Assembly: GCF_037975245.1 (NCBI RefSeq)
Contig: NC_092567.1
Location: 23,154,376-23,218,375, forward strand
Origin: Apostichopus japonicus
Lineage: Eukaryota > Echinodermata > Holothuroidea > Aspidochirotida > Stichopodidae
Length of the DNA: 64,000 bases
Direction of reading: 5' to 3'
Below, piece by piece: positions 58,174 through 64,000 of the stretch (positions are counted from its first letter, which is position 1; each line of letters starts with the position of its first letter). The notes under the pieces are model-generated. The model did not search any database. It saw nothing but the letters and a program-made list of their open reading frames with translations, and was not told the DNA's origin. The translations under genes were made by a program, and so were the position numbers.

Positions 58174-60278
58174 AGTTGATTCGAAGTACCCAAGCCTTCC
58201 ACACTGATAGAACCGAAGACACAGAATTCTAACTATACAGTATGACGACGAACCGACAGACTATCAGCTTATCAATTCAATTTACTAACATAGCTACCAA
58301 AGACTATCAAATTAGGCGGGAAAATAATATACAATAACACCGCACTGGAGGCTGCAAAACAGAGAGAGGCTATTCAACTTTAGCAGTCTATAAGTAATAA
58401 ATAATAATCTTAAATTCAGTTCCTAATCAGCCATGTAACTGACATCATTGTGATATACAGGATTGATACCATCTGTTTCGCTTTGGAATTTCAGCGTGAT
58501 AACATTGCTTGCTACAAATGTTCCAACTGGGCGGCGGCGTACTGGGAATCAGACACTCCCAAAATCATTCCTCGACATTGTTTTATGATATTATGGAATT
58601 TTACATTTGGACGGTTTAAATGTCTCATAGAGGGTCGGACACCTCCTTGAGGCTGGTTGTACACTGAATTTGAACACGAGTTATCATTACTTTAACGTTG
58701 TAGCATAGTTTTTAGGGCGGGGTCGTACATATGACCTTTAACAGCTTTCATAAAATGCGGAATATTTTTTTCCATTAGTCACGAAAATATTTGCCGTGCT
58801 CACTTCCATTTATATACACCGCATAGTATCGTATATCGGGTAAGGTAGTGCCCCACTATATCCTCTAGACCCATCCGACCCCACACGGACCCCACTTCGG
58901 TTCGATTCTCGAGGCAAAATACTACAGCGAACACAAAGATCTACTACAAGTATTAGTAACAAAAACTTCAGCATACATAAGCCTTAACGAGTTATAATAA
59001 TTTTAGGCACGGATATTGTGGTCACCATTTTGACATTTCTCTCTCGTTCAAATCTGTCAAGGTTAATGCGTCCTAATTAATTACCTTAATGAACTGAGAT
59101 ATGGCGCCTTACTTACTGTCATTGATGTCACCCTAGCGCTTCCTTATTTTATCTCCGGAAGGGAAAGTTCAATGAGATGTGTACAGTGCACGTTTAACCT
59201 CTAATTACGTCAGAGCGTTTTTTTTTTCATGAAATCACCATTATATATAGGGAAATAAATTCGTCTGTTTTAAATTGAAACCGACCTAATTACATTCATA
59301 ATTATTTAATTACCTTGTTTCACGTGAAATGAATACATTGTAACAGGAAGAAATAGTTTACAATGCAACATAAGGTACGAACATTTGATATATTGTTGTA
59401 TCCACGCTATCCAGTATACACTAATACATACGTTTACTGTAAAGGCTAACTGAACACTGTTCACAATGGCTGTGTCGTAAAGTTCAGCTAGGCCACCCGA
59501 TACACACAGAGAACACAGTTACACGTAAATCTTAAAGTTTTGTACCAATAAAAACTGGATCGTGATATATAAATCGGTAGTATGTGCTTTTAGAATTACA
59601 GTAAAAACTGAGAATATGTGTAATTTCATCAAATCCAGTTGTTGGGATTACGGATATCCTCAGTTCTACTGTAATCCTACATATAGCACATGCTATACCG
59701 ATTTATCAGATTTTTCAGCACAATCCAGTATTTACTGAGGTAATAAAACTTTAAGATTTACAGTAGTTACTGTAATCTCTGTGTTAATAGGCTGGCTAGG
59801 CAGATGATGAACATACGAAACTTTTGCTGAGCAGCAGGCAAGTCTGTAACGAATACTTCATAAGAGAACAGTAAGATCTCACTGAAGAATACTAGAAAAC
59901 ATGTGTTTTAAATAAACTAGTTACCTTTGTAAGTTTGTACCAAAAACTAAATTATTTTCCCTCAAATTACCCACTCGCCCTTCCATCCCTCAACCGCTTC
60001 CATCATCACATGTCTTCTTCTACACTTATAACCGTCTTTTGAGTTGTATAGAAAGATGTAACATGAACTGGAACCTTGAAAACGTGTCTCTCAGAAGGTG
60101 GCGCTATTACGAATTTCACATCAGAGGCAAATGGCTCTGTTTTCCATCAGTGACTTAGATGGCGCTATGCCACAAGTAACGCTTTGATTCATGATTTATC
60201 TGCGATCAAAAGTAGCTCTTTGTCTGGACTCGTCAATTCCGCAAAATTCTAACAAACATTCCGTTTGCTCACCCTAAC
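58174..60278. other. Intergenic, fold-back repeat only
   Basis: Apart from the inverted repeat at 59485-59806 I see nothing coding. Confidence 0.4.
59485..59806. repeat. Fold-back (long imperfect inverted repeat)
   Basis: The left arm runs AACACAGTTACACG, GTAAATCTTAAAGTTTT, AAATCGGTA, then AATTACAGTA; the right arm repeats this order in inverse (AACACAGAGATTACAGTAA, TAAATCTTAAAGTTTTA, TAAATCGGTA, GGATTACAGTA). Arms are about 140-150 bp with many substitutions around a short centre near 59640. Looks like a MITE; I could not define a target duplication. Confidence 0.6.
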
Positions 60279-60286
60279 CGTGGGAC

Positions 60287-61245
60287 CACTGGCGGATCCA
60301 GGGCCTTTGTTTGGGAGGGGCCAAAGTGGTATTGGTGTGATTTGGGGGAGGGGTCTAAGGGGAGGGGGCACCCTTTGGAAAATTTTCTATTGCTGAATGC
60401 CCTCAGATGCAATTTGGTGCGACAAAAGTGTACAATGGTGATGTTAATTTACTTCTAAAAAAATGTTTCCCAGGTGTAATTTTCTAAAGTATTTATAAAA
60501 CAAAGTTGGGATCATCTTTCTCAAGAAATTTTATTTATCATAGGTTATAAATTTCTTACAACCAGCCTGTAACTGCAAAATGCATAGCTCCCAACTCTTG
60601 AGAAGGCAAATGCTGGTCCATGCCACGAATCGCCGTCCTGGGGGAGGAGTATAAGGGGAGGGGGTGTCCCCCTCCCCCTTTTGATTTTTTTGGGAATCCT
60701 GGTGATGCCTACATGTAAAATGGTGGCACTTAGAAAGGCTTTTGTCACCCAAAATTTTCTGAGAAATCTGCATTTTTTGTGTGTAACATCAATAAATTGA
60801 ATAGTAGGTGATAATTCATTCTTTCCTGTGGCATGAAAATGTTCGCTGCTCGCCCCAATGAAAAGAATTATAGGCTAATTTGAGGTTCAAATGATGCTGT
60901 AAAGGAGGTTTTATACTCTATTATGCTAAATGCTAAAGAAATGATGGTTGCTAAGTCAAAATTTGATGCAAATTTTTTATGTATACTTGACAATTGCAAT
61001 GCGGTTTTTTCGGACGCTTGTGCGGGTCAGCGGGTTACAATGCGGGTCTAATTCCCGTGAACTGCGGGTCAGTTGGGAGCTCTGCATTTAATTTTAAACC
61101 AGAAAACGAAAAGGTTTAGACTAGTCTACCACTGCTATTCCTCTCGATATTTTAAATTCCAATCATATGATTTAGAGGATGTTCGGAAACACTTTTTGGC
61201 TCACCTTTGGGGGGGGGGCCTGGCCCCCCCTTGGATCCGCCAGTG
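60287..61245. mobile_element. hAT-like element (959 bp), perfect 8-bp duplication
   Basis: Inverted ends CACTGGCGGATCCAGGG and CACTGGCGGATCCAAGG, flanked by cgtgggac at 60279-60286 and 61246-61253. The left half carries TCTAAGGGGAGGGGG and CTCAGATGCAATTTGGTGC, shared with the MITE at 57824-58165. No transposase. Confidence 0.86.
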
Positions 61246-61253
61246 CGTGGGAC

Positions 61254-61526
61254 TGGTATCAATTTAACATCGAAGACCTGACAACAGATATGTCTGAAAG
61301 TGTCTCATTTAATTAAATTATTTGAAGAAAAACAAAAAGGATAAATAGGATAAAAAAGAAGCACCGCTTCCGAAAATTCAAGGAAGACTGCACAGTTTAT
61401 GACACCAGCATACCTTGTAAAAACAAACTTATAAACACTGTGAATAGGGGGGAAAACCACATATACTTCTGGGGGAGGGTGGGGCTTAACCCTTCCCTCT
61501 AGACACATCAGGGGGTCACCCTGATG

Positions 61527-61595
<69 letters not shown>

Positions 61596-64000
61596 CTGCA
61601 TATCAAGTGCAATGTTTAAGAGCTAGACTTTAAAATAAGTAACACTGCTTTGGAAGATGTCAGCAACATGCAGATTGTAAATCACAAATAGAGCTAACCG
61701 AATGACGTCGGCGGAGAGTCCGTAGAGTTATTCACAGCCTCCTCATCTCATCCCTGCCATCATTAGGAAATTTACTAAAACATGAAGCTCACTTGACATG
61801 TTAGAACTCAAACAAGTTGACTACACACTTCACTTCCCCCCCCCCCCCATTAAATACCTTTTCCTCTGCCACCAGCCACCTGCTTTCCCTCCTTCGCCTG
61901 TCCCATCTCCCTGCCCCCCACCCACCCACCCAAGCCCCCACCCCGGCCTGCCTATCAGTTTCTTCTCCATCAACTCCTTGAGCACATGCTAAATAGATAG
62001 CATACAAGATTTAGTGTTCTCGATTCCACCAGGAATTCGATATTAACCTATTTTTGTCCAAGTATAACCCTTTTTTATGGTCAAGAATGATAATGAAAAG
62101 GCAAACGACAGCGACTGAACTTAGAGGCCATATAATGGCAAAGTGTTAATAAAAAAAATCAAAGTGCGGTGAAGTTCAAGAATTCGATTGTTATTCAATT
62201 TCAGCTGTGACATGAGCAAATCGTATACCCGTAAAATAGAATTAAAAGGTGGCAACGTTAAGCTCTCAAGGAGAAAAGTGATGGGAGTTATAAATAAACC
62301 ACCCGCGTGAGGTAACGATGTACACACACACCTAATATACGATGCAAGTGCCGTGTATGTTAAAATATACTTCAGCAACTGCAGATGCATATACGTTATG
62401 CATGTAGGCTGTATATTATACCGTAAATATGCAGTATATCTCGACGTTTGTTAATGAACTGCATTGCAAGCTTTGCATAGAAATATCACACTGCACAGTT
62501 AACACGCAGTATATAGGGAAGTACCCGTAAGCGAAGAGCATGTATCCTGGTGGGGGTGGAGTGGGTTGTTTGAGAATTGTTTTAAGTTATATGTTTCAAA
62601 TGTTTCTTGGTCACATTTTCAGCAAGTCCTGATCACAAAGGGAAAATCCGACGAAGAGGGTTATGTCGGGTGTAATTGCTGTTGAGGGGATCAACAAACC
62701 TTTGGATGATCTGATGTTCTTGGTCATGTGAATCCTCACCCGTGTGTCCTTCCGAATCTACCCTTCAGCCAAATGTGTAGTAAAAGGTGGTCCATTGAAC
62801 CAGGGTCCCCCAATTTCCGGAATCCCAACATATTTAGCCAATGGATCCAATCGAGCAAGATATATATGTATATATATATATGTATATATATATATGTATG
62901 TATATATATATATATATGCATGTATGGGTGTGCGTGTGTTTGAACACTAGGTAGGCCACTGCATTCAGCAGCCAAACACCTACACTCTTGCAAACTTAGT
63001 ACTTACATACTGTAAGGTTTCTCTAGCTTCATGCAAATTGTCGAGTGTCACGGCTCACCATATATTACTTTAATTTCAAACACCTGTATATACCTTTAAT
63101 GGTTCATTGGCAGGCAAACTTCTGATTGTCAAAGATGGACTGTGCTGCAAAATTTGACATTTCAGTGTTTTTGTTTATATTTTGGCTTCTGAACTGAATA
63201 AACTTTATCACAATGATCGATCCAGTGAAGCGACACATGAAAACAAACAAGAACACACACACACACACAGTCTACTTTTTTGTTACATTGAAATGTGTGA
63301 GAATCGATCCACAAAAAAAAAAGGTTATTTTATTTGTGCAACTGTAAACGGCACGACCATCCATAATTGATTCACAACAGTTATATTTTCTTGCTGAAAG
63401 TGTGAAAAGTGGAAGTGTGAAAAAAGTGTGTTAACACCTGGAGCTAATATAGAAGGCGATGAAATACCTAAATATGAAAAGAATATTGTAAAAAAAAGTC
63501 TTAAAATTAATAAATGACAGACGACATATATGGCATCAGAATGTATAATATAAGTCATCTCAAGTTATATCGTGGTATGCATATAGATTCCGGGCGATTG
63601 TAAACCAGAAACATCATAGGATTGTACATGATAACTTTATAGTATCGACGAAACAGGATGAGAAAATTCATGTCACTGTGGGTTTGTTTATTGTTAAAAC
63701 ATCATAAATTGATACAATATAACACCTTCCTCGTCATCCCTACTCTGATTCTGTGGAACCAACCCCTTACCCCTCACTTTCCCCACCCTTTACCCCAACC
63801 CTGCCATCTTTATCTGACAATACCAATTAAGTAGTCCGATTCTTAACTTAGGATATACTCTGTATATTTTCAGCACTATTTCTGTCCCGATGTGCCGGTT
63901 AGGCAACGCTAACATGTTGTATATGCTGTATGCGTTCAATATACCTGTTTTAAAAAAAGAAATTATACAAGCACTTTTCATTGGAAACACAATACCGTAC
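61254..64000. other. Right end of window, no gene recognised
   Basis: TA microsatellites (61529, 62860), a C-rich stretch at 61836-61950 and short frames only. Confidence 0.4.
61529..61591. repeat. (TA)n microsatellite
   Basis: About 31 uninterrupted TA units. A related TATATG/TA tract is at 62860-62918. Confidence 0.95.

Overview
This is a eukaryotic nuclear window. It is AT-rich, its genes are split by GT-AG introns, and it is dense in transposon and SINE remnants; I see no bacterial gene layout. The coding content is two tetraspanin genes of metazoan type. The tetraspanins, the tRNA-derived SINEs, the L2/CR1-like LINE tails and the many small hAT-like elements suggest a marine invertebrate. 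An echinoderm is my best guess, but that is an impression and not proven from the sequence.

Layout. 1-5.9 kb: intergenic DNA with a tRNA-like SINE head and TA-rich microsatellites. 5.9-14.6 kb: tetraspanin gene A on the + strand, with seven coding exons between 6527 and 12632 and 264 residues, a probable 5' UTR exon and a long 3' UTR. 14.6-21.5 kb: spacer with a SINE and a hAT-like element. 21.5-54.8 kb: tetraspanin gene B on the - strand, with seven coding exons and 253 residues. Its first intron is about 17 kb and holds two 1.6-2.0 kb hAT-like elements. 54.8-64 kb: upstream and intergenic DNA with an 83-bp minisatellite, two short hAT-like elements with perfect 8-bp target duplications, and a fold-back repeat.

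The two genes converge (tail to tail). They share exon lengths and phases (66-nt first exon; 84-nt exon 6 beginning Gly-Cys), so they look like paralogues of one family cluster. They differ in loop cysteine spacing, glycosylation sequons, C-terminal tail and the position of one intron. Both products should be four-pass plasma or endosomal membrane organisers; their partners cannot be read from the sequence.

The most interesting material is in the non-coding DNA. Two hAT-like elements carry the same interior in opposite orientation but have different subterminal palindrome arrays. About 360 bp of gene A intron 1 has a second copy inside gene B intron 1. A transposon carrying a second transposon sits between two inverted SINEs. 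One dispersed repeat has a single 83-bp unit at one locus and six at another. I found no CRISPR array, operon, rRNA or clear functional tRNA gene. No further protein-coding gene could be supported.
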